64,000 nucleotides of DNA, taken from assembly GCA_005406025.1 (NCBI GenBank), contig BGZK01000225.1:434001-498000 (forward strand), in the 5' to 3' direction. The stretch's first letter is position 1. Every line of letters begins with the position of its first letter. Source of the DNA: Eumeta japonica (taxonomy: Eukaryota > Arthropoda > Insecta > Lepidoptera > Psychidae). The notes below the pieces were generated by a model. The model was given only the letters and a program-made list of their open reading frames with translations. It was not told the origin of the DNA and searched no databases. The position numbers and the translations under genes are program-made. Positions 1-12,442 of this stretch are shown piece by piece.

Positions 1-640
1 ATCTAGATCTATAAGACCGAATCGACATGAAATTGCTCGCTAGAAAAATTATGTATATTAGTATATGAGCAGAAGAGTTTGTCCCTACATTTAAATGCGC
101 TAATCTCAGGAACTAGCAGTCCAATTCGAAAAGATTTTTGCCTTTGCATAATCTATTTATTGATCAAGATTATATAGACTTTATACTTATTTCTGTTTTT
201 TTTTTTATTTCTTATATGCCATTATATATCCATCAAACTGAATACGCTTTCTGTCGAATCGGTTCATATTATGTGATTGTTTTAATTAGTTAATATTTAA
301 TTAATGAATATTAACTAAATTACTTAGTTAGTGTAATAGTATAATAAACTAAATAACGAGCAGACACATGGTATCTACCCATCATGTTTATGAAACAGAC
401 ACGTATAATTCTAATTTGACGCTAATGAAACTGTGGTATATTGTTAATATAACAATATATATTGTATTAAATGTACAGTTTTATAGAACACAACTAATAT
501 AATAACAATATAAATAGTAAACCATGATCGTTTGCCTCAAGCTTAAAGTTTAGAAACCATGTATTACATCTAATTAGACTATGTTTTGTTAATCACGTAT
601 AGATGTTTTGAGAGCCGGTATCGTGATTAGAATTGATTCC
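1..640. other. AT-rich noncoding stretch
   Basis: Dense A+T sequence with stop codons in all frames and many short TTAAT and AATAT motifs. No gene, RNA or recognisable repeat is seen here. Confidence 0.6.
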
Positions 641-860
641 AGAACTGAAAGTCAAAAGGGGTCAAAATATTGTTTGGGATCGCCATTGGAGCTGTGAATG
701 CAGCTAGTTAGTTGGCGAATTAGGGCTCGGGCCCTTGAGCGAGGATGAGATGCAGGTCCCCATTGAAACCGATTTCGGGAATTAGATTAAGGTGTGACCG
801 ATATTAAAGATGAACGAACTCACGATATATCCACGCGGGGAAGTTAGCGTTCTTCGAAAA
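641..860. other. GC-elevated block without an open frame
   Basis: This block is clearly richer in G and C than its flanks (for example GGCTCGGGCCCTTGAGCGAG near 723-742). All frames are closed within short distances. It could be a regulatory element or an old repeat. Nothing in it is recognised. Confidence 0.3.
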
Positions 861-3060
861 ATAATTTTAAACGAATAACGTTTTATATTGTTTTTTTTTT
901 AGAATTGCTAAATATTAGAAATAAATCTGTTGATGTACAATGCAATATTTAGTTATGGTAACATTTTATTTTATTTTTTCCGGTTGTCTATACTTCTGTT
1001 TCCCACCACTTGTAATTGTGTGTCATTTGCTTGTGTGTGTGTTATTGACGTACGTTGAAAATTGTGTTAAATAAAAAAAAAAAATTCATATTAAATCAGT
1101 TGCTTCATTTAATAACATCAAAATTTAATAAAACCAAAACACAGAAATCTTTAGATTCTCGCATTTTTAGGCAGACGTACATATCTTATATTGACGTTTT
1201 TTTTAAATGCAAACCGAATTTGAAGCTTTTTTCCGAAAAAATCCTTAATTCGGCACGTAAAATTAAAATTTGGATCGGGTTCCAATTCGGAGTCAGGAAC
1301 TAGATCTGGATAGACTCTCGCAATTGTGACCTAGATCAATTGTGAGTTTAGTGATTTGTATTAAGTGCTATATTAAATACCATCGACCATTATCTTGTAT
1401 TGAATAAATAATAGTTACCTTTCGGAGTGCTAACACTGCACGGTTCCCGATTACATTATTTTCCAGTACTTAACATCGATGGTCCTGCTCCAATAAACTA
1501 AACACAAACACACACACACACACACATATATAATATTTTTATTAGATCTCTGATATAACGTGAAATCTTTACTTATATATATTTCTTTTTTGTCATGACG
1601 CAGGACCGCATAAAAATAAATTATTTTATCGTATCATATCCATCTCACATATTTTATGGTAATGCGGAAATGATTTTGTTCGACATAAATCACGTCAGTA
1701 AAAAAATATTTAAACTCGTTACTCACGTGTTGCGTTTTTTCAACTGCTGCAACCGGCCGATCTAATTAAAGCAAAGTAAGTCATTGAAATTATTCTTAGT
1801 TGGGAACAAACTTGTCTCACGTTGCTAATTCACACGCCACTTCTGTGGAATACTTAGCTTTTGCTCGCATCTTCGTTCGCATGAACTTTAAATGGATTTC
1901 TTCAACCTTCGTGCCTATTGCATCTCGTCTCTGACTTCGCTCTAGGCTTTCAACTTTTTACCCTTTTTGGTTTCAATACCTATTCCGTTATTGACTTCAA
2001 TTTTTATTCTGGTCTCCGGCGGGTCTATATTCGGACTGGCGTTATAGGGCAATTCGTATAAATTTTGTATACAGAAATGATAGCGTTTGGACGTATCAGC
2101 TTTGTACGGCGGCGTCGATATGTCGTTCCCACGTGCTACCCAAAAAAAACAGTTGGAGTGGATTCTATTGTCGAAATTTAATTATATCAGTTTTATCCAT
2201 ATCCACAATACCGACTTTTTTGTAAAACGAAAGTTCTAATTATTTTCGGAATGTCAAAAAAAAAAAAAACGATATGTAGTAAATGGTGTTTAATAAACTG
2301 TTATTTGAGTAAAATCACTTTACACATACATATTTTATACCTTAATACTTAAGTATGACTTGCTATTCTAATAATTATATGAAATAAATTAATATATAAT
2401 ACATTCGACACATTCAAGATATAAGTACTTTCCCCAATAGTATAGAGCAATGGCGCGTAGAGCTTGATTAGTGAAATTGATTCGCCATCTATTAGTGACA
2501 CTAAATATTGCAGTACACGATTAATAATAATATAATACAGTAACATCACATCACATTATAAATTCGGGTTGTTAATCGATTTATTACCACATTGAATGGA
2601 CAATTTAATGCATTACAATTGATAAATCTCAATAAATTACATCATAAATACATAAGGTTTCTTCGATAAGAGTTTTTATGGACAATCTAGATATGTAGGT
2701 CCCATTCACCTTATTCTATGGTGAAGAAACTTATGCTAAGTTTATACAGGTCTTGTTTTTTGCGAAAGATCTGTTCACTATAAATGAACAAATGTGAATT
2801 TTGTCAGACGATATAGTTTTAATTACGAGATAGACGACGGTGATTAGCAGTCGATATTAAAATAAATACCTAAATTTATTAGCTATTTTAAAATTTAATT
2901 ATTTCTGATTCGCATTTAATAAATAATAACGACTTTATAAAGTTATGAAAATTATAATTAGTAATATCAGTAAAGTCTATTTGGTTTGTGTGAAACATAG
3001 TGTTACCAGTTTACCGTTTGATTGTTTATTTTATTAAAACTATAAGAAAAAACAGAATTT
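861..3060. other. AT-rich noncoding stretch
   Basis: Mostly homopolymer-rich A+T DNA. The longest open frame (1055-1303, plus) opens at TTG, is very rich in Lys, Asn and Phe, and looks like a composition artefact. A pyrimidine-skewed segment lies at about 1880-2020. No coding region or known element is recognised. Confidence 0.5.
1501..1533. repeat. (CA)n/(TA)n microsatellite
   Basis: An AC-dinucleotide tract of about ten units passes directly into a short TA tract. It is a simple-sequence repeat with no gene context. Confidence 0.9.
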
Positions 3061-3074
3061 TTCTTTATTATTAT

Positions 3075-3108
3075 ATCTTTATATCTTATCGCCGCAAGAT
3101 ATAAAGAT
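3075..3108. repeat. 13-bp perfect inverted repeat, 8-nt spacer
   Basis: The arm ATCTTTATATCTT (3075-3087) is exactly complemented by AAGATATAAAGAT (3096-3108). The spacer is the GC-rich octamer ATCGCCGC. Flanking AT-rich bases partly extend the pairing. It is one of several short-spaced palindromes in the window. Confidence 0.85.
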
Positions 3109-3283
3109 AAAATAATAAAACCCATTTATTGTTTTTCCTACAAGAACTAATAAAAGTTTGACAATAGTAATTTGACGATAATAAATTATTTGTAACGAAA
3201 AAAAAAAATTCTTATAAGATTTTACATTTAAAAATATTGATTAAGTTAAAGTCTATTTTTATCAGTAGGTATAATAAATAACG

Positions 3284-3323
3284 ATAATATACCTGTAACA
3301 CTTCTGTGTTACAGGTATATTAT
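3284..3323. repeat. 18-bp perfect inverted repeat, 4-nt loop
   Basis: The arm ATAATATACCTGTAACAC (3284-3301) is followed by TTCT and then its exact reverse complement (3306-3323). The stem is 18 bp with no mismatch. It is too short and tight-looped for a typical animal pre-miRNA. It is not flanked by recognisable transposon ends. Confidence 0.92.
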
Positions 3324-4590
3324 ACGAAGAAAGATAATTAGGACACATAAATTGGATCACAAGATTATAACAACTACAAATAGACATATTTAAAATTATT
3401 CGTTATGTTAGGTAATTTTGTTAAAATTAGTTAATAAGTTTATATATTTCTGTAACTATTCAAATGCATCGTAAGTTCTGTTCGGAGGTTTGAATTGGTA
3501 GATACACCTATTATACAGATAACAAATTTTTAAAAAATGTTCTTTTTTGTCGAAAATTATATTTCGGCAAGTTCAATTTCAAGTTTGCTTAATCAATTAG
3601 TAAAAAAATTACATCGTAGTTTTATTTCGTTCGGTCATTATTATGAAATACATTCTTGGAGTTTACTTGGTGCGACATCTGTTATATTTTGATAAAATAA
3701 CTGAAACATAAACTTTCGTTTAGAATACAGACACTGCCATCTACAGAATAAAATAGTAAATAAAATTTTGCACAAATCACCAGTAATAAACTATTTAAAA
3801 TAACCTTCTAAAAGGGTGTAAATACCTCTCCTGTAGTCTTTTAATTATATTTCATTTTTTTTTATCACAATATCTTTTATCCGACACCCACCATGTTAAT
3901 ATTTTGCATTAATGCCATTTTCACTTCAAATGATATATTGATTCTAATTTGAATATTATTCATGGCTATTGAAACTTTTTTTGTTTTAAAAATATGTATG
4001 TTTGAATGTCTATTTTAAACTAATAATTTAATACATTTTGTAATTCACATCTTATAAGAAATTTGTAGCGCCATCTAGTATCAAGTAGCACGGTAGAGCT
4101 CAGTCGATAAAACAGAGCTTTTTAAAATGAAATATTAAGTAGTCATATGGGTTTTATTACCAATATTATTATTTCAAATAACCGGAATACTATTACTGTT
4201 TCAAATAATCGGAATACATATTACGAAAAAATACTTTTTATAATACTTTGTTATTGTATAACATCGAATATGGTTTCGAAAAATAATATAAATGACATCG
4301 AAACACGCAATACATTTAATCTGTGGTAGATATTAGGTAATTGGTTGACTGAAAGCAATTAATTAGCAAAAAAGTAAGTAATTATCGAATTTAATGTAAC
4401 CAAACACGACATTCTAATAATAGGTCGTGATGCGTCTCCAACACATGCATTATCATTGAATTTCGTTTAAATATTGTCAATGTTTTATAAAGTTATAACA
4501 ATGTTAAAGCAATGAACAGACGTATTATAAAGTCAAAGGTATATCAACATTGTTATTCTTAATAAATTCTCCTTACCCACTGTCGACGTC
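3324..4590. other. AT-rich noncoding stretch
   Basis: No coding region is supported. A 60-codon plus-strand frame at 4147-4329 is made partly of a short tandem duplication and is Asn/Ile-rich, so it is not called. The short motif GCCATCTA occurs near 2485, 3727 and 4072, but too little surrounds it to define an element. Confidence 0.5.
4172..4224. repeat. Two-copy 27-bp tandem duplication
   Basis: TTTCAAATAACCGGAATAC (from 4172) recurs as TTTCAAATAATCGGAATAC (from 4199), a spacing of 27 bp with a single difference in the quoted part. It is a small local duplication. Confidence 0.8.
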
Positions 4591-6880
4591 ATTTGACATT
4601 GTATTTCGTTCGATCTAAATGTCAGTCATTAACCGACATTGCCTCAGTTCAGCGATCACGAGATGGTTAATGATAAAGTAATCGATTCATTTAATGTAAT
4701 ATAATTAATTCCTGGCATTTCTGTTCTGTTATTTACAAGGATACGGGGGCTCACGAGCGGCCCTGTCGTGTCGCCGTTAAACTTTCTGTAATACAATTTA
4801 TTCGCTTACGTTACGCTTAAGATGTTAGAAAGCCTCGGGAGTACGAATGTAACTTGGGCCAGAACGATTATGAAATATCAAATTAATTACGCACGCCCAA
4901 TGTTAAGGCTTTGCAGCGTAGATGCGTCGAGCTTACTAATCTGTCGACAACTTCTCGACACGATATGTATGTACATACACACATAACATACCTACGCTGT
5001 CGTACTTTCGTAAAAGTGGCGTCGGCGCGGGCGTTCGCGTAATTGCAGTGTGCGTCAATGCGTAATACTTTATTTACCTGACAGGTGTCTTTGAGGACAA
5101 GAGGACGATAGAGTAGGGCTTTTGTACATTCTAAAATGTACTTATGAAAATATGTGTTTTTATCATTACGTCTTATGATCGTACGGACAACGATTTGTAG
5201 TAAATCATAATATATTTTTAAACAAATTGTTACAGAGATGGCGAGTTCACTACAGACAATTTTTAGATAGTTACGATATCCAGTGGTTTTGATCCATCTC
5301 GTCCGATTTCGTCCATAAGTTCTAAAATTAAAAATATCGACTTAAGATTTATGATTTGTTTTCATCTCGTATTAACTTGTATAATTATTGCACTAAATTA
5401 ATATTTAGAATGTGGTAGATTACTTTCAACATAACTTCGTTTTGGATTTTGTGTTTTAATAAGTGTAATTGTACTAATTATGACGTACTTTTCACAAATG
5501 ACACAATACACTAACATACCAATTGACGGAAGTCAAATTTTAGTAAATAATTTTATGCAACGCTTTGGAAATATTCACGGCTTTTTCTAACTTTTAATTA
5601 TTGTGCTTTTGTGGAAATATGTCACTCATCGAATTCAATATTCATTCTTAAAACAATTTTCTATTACAACATACCTAAGTACTCAGAGTTGTTAAGAACT
5701 AAATAAATTCATTAATAATAGATGTTCGCCTGGAAATGAAATTCTGCTTCAGTGATATTAGATTTACTTTTGCTCTGAAAATAAAACTTAAAGTGTATAT
5801 TGATGTCGCTTTTCGGGTAAAACGGAGAACTTTTCAGTAATGAACCAACTTTGTGTCCCTAGTACATATATTTTGTAATACATGCGTCAAGTTAAATTAA
5901 AATAATGAAATAGGATATTCATATTATGAGTAAAATATTGTGATATAGATTTTTTTTTTCAGTTAAAAGCCTCTCCTTTCTTGGTAATATAACACAATAA
6001 AAGTTACACTGAAAGTTGCCATTCATATGCAATTAATAGAAAAAATTGAAGTAATTTATATATTAATGATATTAAGGTGGAAAATATTCAGATTAATCAG
6101 CAATAAAAGATTTCCAAGGTCTATCGATATATTAGATATAAAATGCGCATATGATACGAGCATTTAAAATATTAAAATAGTCTTAACAACAAGAAGTAAA
6201 TTTCACGGTCACGCAGCAAAATTATTTTAATCCTTAAAAATTTACATTACCTTCACTGCGGCTAAATTATATCCATAATTTACATTACCTTTACAATTAT
6301 TACGAACATGTAAAATCATTATTTGTAAAAAAATATTTAAATAATTACGTCGCGCTGAGTACAAAGTAATGTACACATAGTCATTATTGCAAGTAAGCGA
6401 TTATTACAAGTAACTGATTCGCAATAAATGGAATATATTAATGAATGCGTTCGATATGTATAAATTTAATAATGCACAGTAAATATTGTCGTCTGCATAC
6501 ATTTCTCTGTTCTGACGTAACTTATCGAATTATCAGTCCAGTGCACCTAACTTTTACCGGTCATACTTTTTACACTGCACATAATTTTATTGCCCCCTGT
6601 AGCCGTCGGGCGCAGATGGTGGACTACAAGGTGCGTTCCGACCCAACTATAATTTCACTTCCATTTTCTAGAATTACTCCGCGTTTACAACGAAATTGCA
6701 ACATTTATAGCAAACGGTAATCCCATATTGGAACGTGACGCGAAAGCGGCGTTTTAATGATTGTTTAATGCGATGCAGTTAGTTTTAACCGTCGCGGAAT
6801 TGTCGCATTGAAACCGAATGACGGAAATGTGAATTGACATCGAGCACGCCAGTTGTAGAGGACTAAAAAAAGGCTTTTAC
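4591..6880. other. Noncoding stretch with a CpG-enriched part at 4600-5100
   Basis: The first 500 bp contain scattered CpG-rich runs (for example GGGGCTCACGAGCGGCCCTG at 4745-4764) but no sustained open frame. From about 5100 to 6880 the DNA is A+T-rich again. A 91-codon frame (6445-6720) has no domain I recognise. Nothing is called here. Confidence 0.4.
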
Positions 6881-6883
6881 TAG

Positions 6884-7025
6884 AACGGTGGTGGTAAAGT
6901 GGTTAAGAGTGTCGGCTTCAGGGCCGGAAGCTTGGGTTCGATATTCAGCACGAATGAACTGAATAATGAACTTTTGACTAAGTCAAAAATGTTCGGTTGT
7001 GATGAATATATATATATATATATTT
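6884..7025 (+). mobile_element. SINE remnant with tRNA-like promoter
   Basis: A perfect A-box-like TGGTAAAGTGG (6892-6902) is followed about 32 bp later by a B-box-like GGTTCGATATT (6935-6945). This is the internal RNA polymerase III promoter layout of tRNA-derived SINEs. The unit ends in a (TA)n tract at about 7006-7022. No acceptor-stem pairing closes a cloverleaf, so it is not a functional tRNA gene. The exact limits are uncertain. Confidence 0.65.
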
Positions 7026-7343
7026 AATTTTCGACAACCATTTATCTCTAGTACGAACTTCGGATTTTGGTTCCGTTTATAACATTTGACGTAGTTTCTT
7101 CGAGAATGAACTTGATAAGATTTTGGTATCGGTCCGTACAATACTTTTAAAATTATTTCAAAAAGATAAATAAATAAAAGAAACGTCAAAGATATGACAA
7201 AATTAAATTTTCGAAAATCGGACTGAAAGCAGTAACTTCGCAATTTTAAAAAAATATGAACGGCGGAGCATTTCCTCCCGAATGACTTCGTATCAGGCTT
7301 TACCCGTCTTCTCGCTGAAGCATATCACGACCTTTTTATTTCA

Positions 7344-7800
7344 GACTAGCTCTTGGCTGCGACTTTGTCCGCGTAGATGACGAAAATGGTTCTAATAGGA
7401 TTTTTAATTGCTTTGTAGGTTATTAGTTTTATTATAACATATAAACATTAATGGGAAATCAATAAACCTTACTATTGTACGCTCTCTTTGTACGAAAAAG
7501 GCATGCGCTATCCTCCATTATCGGTACAGTATTGATATCAACTTGGAAGCAAATTACCCCTAAAATAATTTCTGCCCCTTTTTAACCCCGTTAAGGGATG
7601 AACGTCAATAAAATACGAAATCGTCTTCTATCAATTCTGCTAAAGAATGTTTATGCAAAATTTGAATTAGATTGGACCAAGGAATCAGGTTGTCCCGTAC
7701 AAAATTTGACCCCCTTTTCCACCCCCTTAGGGGTAGAATTTCTGAAATTTTTTTATTATCGGATGTCTACGTCATACAAAGAACACACTCTTAAAGTTTA
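7344..7800 (+). repeat. Dispersed lepidopteran-type repeat
   Basis: It begins with ACTAGCTCTTGGCTGCGACT followed by TTGTCCGCGTAGATG. From memory this matches a start motif found at very many loci in moth and butterfly genomes. Internally there are two related C-rich stretches, CCCCTTTTTAACCCCGTTAA (7576-7595) and CCCCCTTTTCCACCCCCTTA (about 7710-7730), followed by GGATGTCTACGTCATA. The 67-codon frame inside is accidental. It is probably the 3' part of a LINE or a non-autonomous element, but the class cannot be fixed by eye. Confidence 0.55.
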
Positions 7801-8870
7801 ATGTCTCCACGATCAGCGGTTTAGGCTGTCCGTTGATTCTTCAGTCAATCGGTCATTCAGGACAAAGCATTTTATATGGATAGATTGAAGGGCTTAGAAT
7901 TAAAATTTTCTTCTCTGACCCGATGCCGATTAGCGGTAAAAGCGTACGCGGCGATGTCGATGTCCGCGACCGACGGCTTCAGGTGTTATCCGAGGCACGA
8001 AAGCAGTGGTTTAATTGGAATCGATTTAGAAACTCATCGGTATTGACATTAATGGACCAATTTATGTAGAAGCAGCGTTATCTTTATAAATTGTGGAATC
8101 TTCTGAAAATCTGTGCAGTTTATTTTACAAGGGGTATACTAAACGAATAAAATTTTATGTATTTTTCTTAAAATTCTTCTGTTTTTACGATTACTCGCTA
8201 AAGTGTAAAGAGATCTGGTACAAAACGAAATGTCCTTTACAGAAAGGTCAAATTTGGACAGTTGAGATGTGTTCGGGAAAAATACCCAGTGCTTTCGGGC
8301 CCGAATATCTCCGTACCTGAAGATTTTGTATTTCGTCTTACGAGAGCGCGTCGTCAACGTTGAAGTGCGAATGCTAGAGGCAATTCCTATACGTTGGTCT
8401 AATTAATGACTTCAATGTCAGTAAATGCGCGATAGGAATAGCTGTTACGTGTGAAGTTTCTCCGCGAGAAAATATCAGTGATTGAAAGTCCACGGAAAAA
8501 CTGGAATGGGCGATGCGGCTCACAGAATTAGCGCAGAGAAGAAGTAAACGGAAGGTCCGTATCACTACGGACGATGCAAATACAAACTGATTTATGTATG
8601 ACGTCACGTTCACACGTTTGATCAAAAAAATACTTTTTGATTAAACAACTACAAGCAGAATATCATTTTCTTACAATATTTTTTTTTTAGAATTATGAAG
8701 GCAATGCCATTCCTGTATCTTATCAGACGTTTTCTTATCACAATCTCTATTTTCTCAATGTTCAAGGTGCCTCGATAAGTAATATTTCATTTTTATTTGT
8801 CTTTTTTTAGTTTACGTGTCAGTTTTACATCGTCTCAGTGCTGAGGCATACTCCTTCATTACCTTTTTCA
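7801..8870. other. Noncoding stretch of mixed composition
   Basis: A CpG-rich patch lies at about 7915-8010 and another at about 8330-8600. Several 70-80 codon frames on both strands overlap each other and none shows a domain. No repeat or gene is recognised. Confidence 0.4.
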
Positions 8871-8873
8871 ATG

Positions 8874-9070
8874 AATGGTAATGGCAGAGTGGTTAAGAGT
8901 GTTGACTTCGAAACAAAAAGTAACGAATTCGAATTCTGATTGATCATGAATGTAACGACCAATAAGATTTTAATTTCAATTTAAAGCACTCCTTCCGTGC
9001 CTCAGAGCACAGTGAGCCTTGGGTCCCGGATATTGTCAGCTTATTAGCGATAGGGGATGTTGGCAGTTCC
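8874..9070 (+). mobile_element. SINE remnant with lepidopteran-type tail
   Basis: An A-box-like TGGCAGAGTGG (8882-8892) is followed by TTAAGAGTGTTGACTTCGAA, closely resembling a serine or leucine tRNA 5' half. A degenerate B box AATTCGAATTC lies at 8926-8936. Downstream, CCGTGCCTCAGAGCACAGTG (8997-9016) and GGTCCCGGATATTGTCAG resemble, from memory, a tail common in lepidopteran repeats. The head and tail together make a decayed tRNA-derived retroposon. Confidence 0.6.
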
Positions 9071-9344
9071 TCAATTCGCTTTAGGTCAGCGTGGTCAGCG
9101 TTTAACATTCAACTCTCTGTTAGAAATGCAATTACTGGCCAATATGTGTTCCGAATGTTGTCATCATTGTAATGTTGGCTGTACCTATGCTTCTGTAAGT
9201 TGGTATTGTATCCATGTACTTTTCTGTCTTGTCTGTGATGTTCTTCTCGATATGTCGTATTAATAAAGACAGTATGTGAATTATTGATGTGAATTATCTA
9301 TACGCGCCTTGGACTGGAATATAACCAAGACATTTCAAAATTCA

Positions 9345-9477
9345 GGAGGCGCTTGGTTTTGGCCTACGCCGTCTGCGCCTAGCGCTGTGCGCAAGTAGAG
9401 GGGGATAACGCTCTAGTATGAGGCAACGTCTCGCATTTCGGAGATACTTAGTTTTGACCTACGCCGTGTGCGTTTGA
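9345..9477 (+). repeat. Direct repeat, about 38 bp at 95-bp spacing
   Basis: GGAGGCGCTTGGTTTTGGCC followed by TACGCCGTCTGCG (from 9345) recurs as GGAGATACTTAGTTTTGACC followed by TACGCCGTGTGCG (from 9440). The differences are mostly transitions. The upstream bases also align weakly, so this may be a diverged 95-bp tandem duplication. Confidence 0.7.
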
Positions 9478-9499
9478 TTGTGTATTCCCCCTGTGATGA

Positions 9500-10980
9500 T
9501 GCTTTTTACAACAATAAACAGTAATTTTGTTTTTGAAAGTTCGTCATTGTATATAAAATTTCCAAAATGAGAGATAGTGAATATTAGATCCAAAATGTAA
9601 ATCTCATATTTTAGCTATCATCCACCAATTGTAACTTTCATAGAATCAAAGGATAGTCTACAAGAAACAAACTCTAGTACTGCTGCAACAGAGTTAACTG
9701 GTGAATTATAGCATTACATGTAGTCATTGGTTTAATTCGCAGTACCTACTATACTCATTTTATTCTAATTATAATAATACAGTATACGACAGTTTTGATG
9801 TTTCACATCTACCGGGTGTCCCCTGACGCACTCATTTTGGTTTTTTTTTAATATTTAATTTAATTCTGTTCCTAGCACCTAAAAATTCAATTTTGAAAGT
9901 TTTGAATTGTTATCATCACGACAATTCAAATAATTTCAATTTTCTTCTTGATGCCACGATAAAGCATAATTTCGGTGATTATTAAAAAGGGTTCAAGTGA
10001 ATTTAATTTAACATATACTCCACAACATATTTAAAATTTTTTGCTGTTAAAAGGAAATTGATTTTTTTTTTCTTTTCGTGTATATAATAATATCATAACC
10101 GCTATTAATAGCCAGTAATATTAATACCACAGACTTTTTATGTACTAGAAAGAGTGAGAGAAAAAGGAATTTTAAAAGATTAGAACGACTTCAAAAAGAC
10201 ACTGAAAATTATGAAATTAGATTTTTATATATACACGAAATTAACCAACAAAAACTAAATTAAAAGTATTTACGAAACAAATTAAGAATTTTGTTTTTTT
10301 GAGATCGGTACCGGCAAAGCTATCGAATATTAAAGTTGATCAATATAGAAACGATATATCTGATATAAAACGGAGTTAAAAGGCATTTTACTTAACAACT
10401 TAATTTTTTTGTGTATGTGTAGGAACATAAGTTTTTGTTATCCGTTTAGAAAAATATTTTGGCTTCGTTTGGTCAAAAATTTAAGCCAGTTTCACCGAGT
10501 AAATTTTAAGAAATCTTAAAAATAATATTTTCAAAAAACATTTCTTTTCGCAATACATTTAGTCTACTCTACCAACCGATACTATAATCCAATTAGTTGT
10601 ATTTAAAAAAAAAAACTGCCCCAAATGCTGCAAACAGAACCAAAGTCGGATGTTCGTGCAAGAGATATAATTGTCGAAAAATCTTCATGAAAGCGTTTTT
10701 TTAACCAACTTCATTGTATAGAATATTTAAATTCCCAATAATCCATTACGGTTTTTGAAACACGTTGGAATGTGTTTATGTATGTCTATTTGGTTTTATT
10801 CGACCAATATGTAAAAGAACTGAATGGTTGAAAGACGATGAAGCGCAAAGAAACGATGGTTTTGTAACAATATGCTTTTGATTAATGATACAATAGTATT
10901 GTATCATCTTTGAAAAGAAATCGTGTTCCGTAGACAGGTGTTCTTAACGATAGTATTGCTGTAATGATGAAGATGTGATC
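9500..10980. other. AT-rich noncoding stretch
   Basis: No open frame of interest and no recognised repeat apart from the small palindrome listed separately. Confidence 0.5.
10885..10907. repeat. 11-bp palindrome with 1-nt centre
   Basis: ATGATACAATA and its exact reverse complement TATTGTATCAT flank a single G. It is a short perfect palindrome with no context that explains it. Confidence 0.85.
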
Positions 10981-10989
10981 ATCTTTCCA

Positions 10990-11585
10990 ATAGCGAGACG
11001 GGTAGATGAATATAAATCCAAGATGCTTGTTCAATGAAAAGAACTGATGTATATGTTTAAGATTATAGATGAGTGAAGAAAAGCAGTTACTTATGACAAA
11101 GTGCCACCAGAAAACATAATTTCAACCTATTCAAATAAATGTGGTGAACGGTCAACTCAAGTGGAAAAAGCTGCGCGGGGAATAATATTTCGGTGTCTGA
11201 AGCCTTGGTCAATGGCAGCGTGGATGTTGTAAAAGGATTTCGAAGACCTACACTAAGGTGTGGTCAACCAGATGAAGTAATGTTTATTGATACAGAGTTG
11301 ATTCCATTTGATGACGTTTCAATCGGTATGAAATCAAAAGATGCAGATGGTTATGTGCGGAAATGTCCAATCACGGTATCATTTCGAGATTAACGGTGAC
11401 GCGGAACGATTCATATTTAAAAACATATCGCTCGTGATTAGCTGGGCTGTAAATGCACATAGGTTACAGGGCACAACGCTCTAAGCTGCACACGTAAATT
11501 CAGTTAAAAGGTTATATGCAAAGGGACAAGCTTATGTCATTTCAGTAGAGTAACAACACTTGATGGCTTTGCTATAGATCCCACA
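10990..11585 (+). pseudogene. Decayed Pif1-like helicase (Helitron type)
   Basis: Fragments of the C-terminal half of a Pif1-family DNA helicase lie in the right order on the plus strand: RVDEYKSKML (about 10,999), DKVPPENIIST (about 11,095), NISVSEALVNGS (about 11,187), SWAVNAHRLQGTTL (from 11,442), GQAYVIS (from 11,524) and, after a frame change, RVTTLDGFAIDPTNF (from 11,547). In active proteins the 'LVNG', 'WAxxxHxxQG' and 'GQxYVALSR' motifs belong to the RecD/Pif1 fold. In-frame stops and at least two frameshifts show it is dead. Such helicases are encoded by Helitron transposons, so this is probably a Helitron relic. No Rep nuclease domain or Helitron ends were found. Confidence 0.75.
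11193..11393 (+). pseudogene. Longest open piece of the Pif1-like relic
   Basis: An uninterrupted 66-codon segment of the helicase relic. It carries the 'SEALVNGS' motif at its start and 'FDDVSIGMKSKDADGYVRK' further on, which corresponds to the region before the final helicase motifs in insect Pif1-like proteins. The apparent start methionine is internal to the domain, so this is not a gene in its own right. Confidence 0.7.
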
Positions 11586-11919
11586 AACTTTTGAAACAAT
11601 CTCAAGATATACGAGCATACCAAGAAATGTTGTCTTCACTTCTCTTAGCAATCCCACTGCTACATATTCATGTATTTGCCATTGAGTAATAATATCCCAC
11701 TCCAGTAGCTCGTATCGGATGCCTTGGCAATCTTATTAAATATCTCTTCTCACCGGATTTGTACTGTGAGGTCCGTTTGGTTTCAGTAATTTTGCATTTT
11801 TGATTTTTCTTACATGCACTAGAATTTGAATTTTTTGTTTTAAGGTGTCACGCCTTTGATATCACACCTGCAGTTCGTATCAATAAGTCAGGTCGTCACT
11901 CTTATCGGTATTAATCCTT

Positions 11920-12060
11920 ATCTTAAAAACTACTGAACCGATTTTGATGAAATTTGCACTGTCCTCTAAATTTAAATAAATATAAACAAATATTGAAAAG
12001 AATGGTTACAGTTCGATTAATGGTTTTGGAGAAATAAACATACATACACCTGAAAATTTT
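11920..12060 (+). repeat. Dispersed repeat fragment
   Basis: ACTGAACCGATTTTGATGAA (about 11,931-11,950) and the following GAAATAAACATACATACACC tail are typical of 3' regions of interspersed repeats in insect genomes, as recalled. It may be continuous with the decayed helicase just upstream. Confidence 0.4.
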
Positions 12061-12442
12061 GTTAATTTGTATGGAAGCCCCTAATAGATTATCGTATGTG
12101 AATAATCCATTTTCAACGATATTACATACATATGTGTCGATATTTAATTATGGTTATTCTCATTCGTATTTTATTCCATAGAATGATTTGTTTCTTATGC
12201 AATATGGATCTAAATATGTTAAAAAAATGCGTGAACACAATAATATTCTTAAAAATCGGACTCGGCCAAAAAGTAAAGAGTGCAAGAAGGTAAAAATATC
12301 ATTTACTTACTTAAAAGGCTTATTATTTACTTAAAAAAGATTGCTGAATATAAAGCTCTTACACCTGACGAATTAAAATCAATTTACAATAAGCAGCCGT
12401 CATTATTTTAGTAAATTGTCAAACTTTTACGGTTTTATTTAT

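Noticed and set aside
3284..3323. miRNA precursor
   Set aside because: The perfect 18-bp stem with 4-nt loop is too short and too perfect for a typical animal pre-miRNA. The same holds for the stems at 14.1 and 45.0 kb.
2484..4080. Regularly placed GCCATCTA motifs
   Set aside because: Only three 8-bp matches without extended similarity; not enough to define an element.
6608..6640. Possible microexon (GCGCAG, ATGGTGGACTACAAG, GTGCGT)
   Set aside because: Only 15 bases between acceptor-like and donor-like sites, with no partner exon; chance is sufficient.
6884..6960. Functional tRNA gene
   Set aside because: Good A box and usable B box, but the ends do not pair into an acceptor stem and a SINE-like tail follows.
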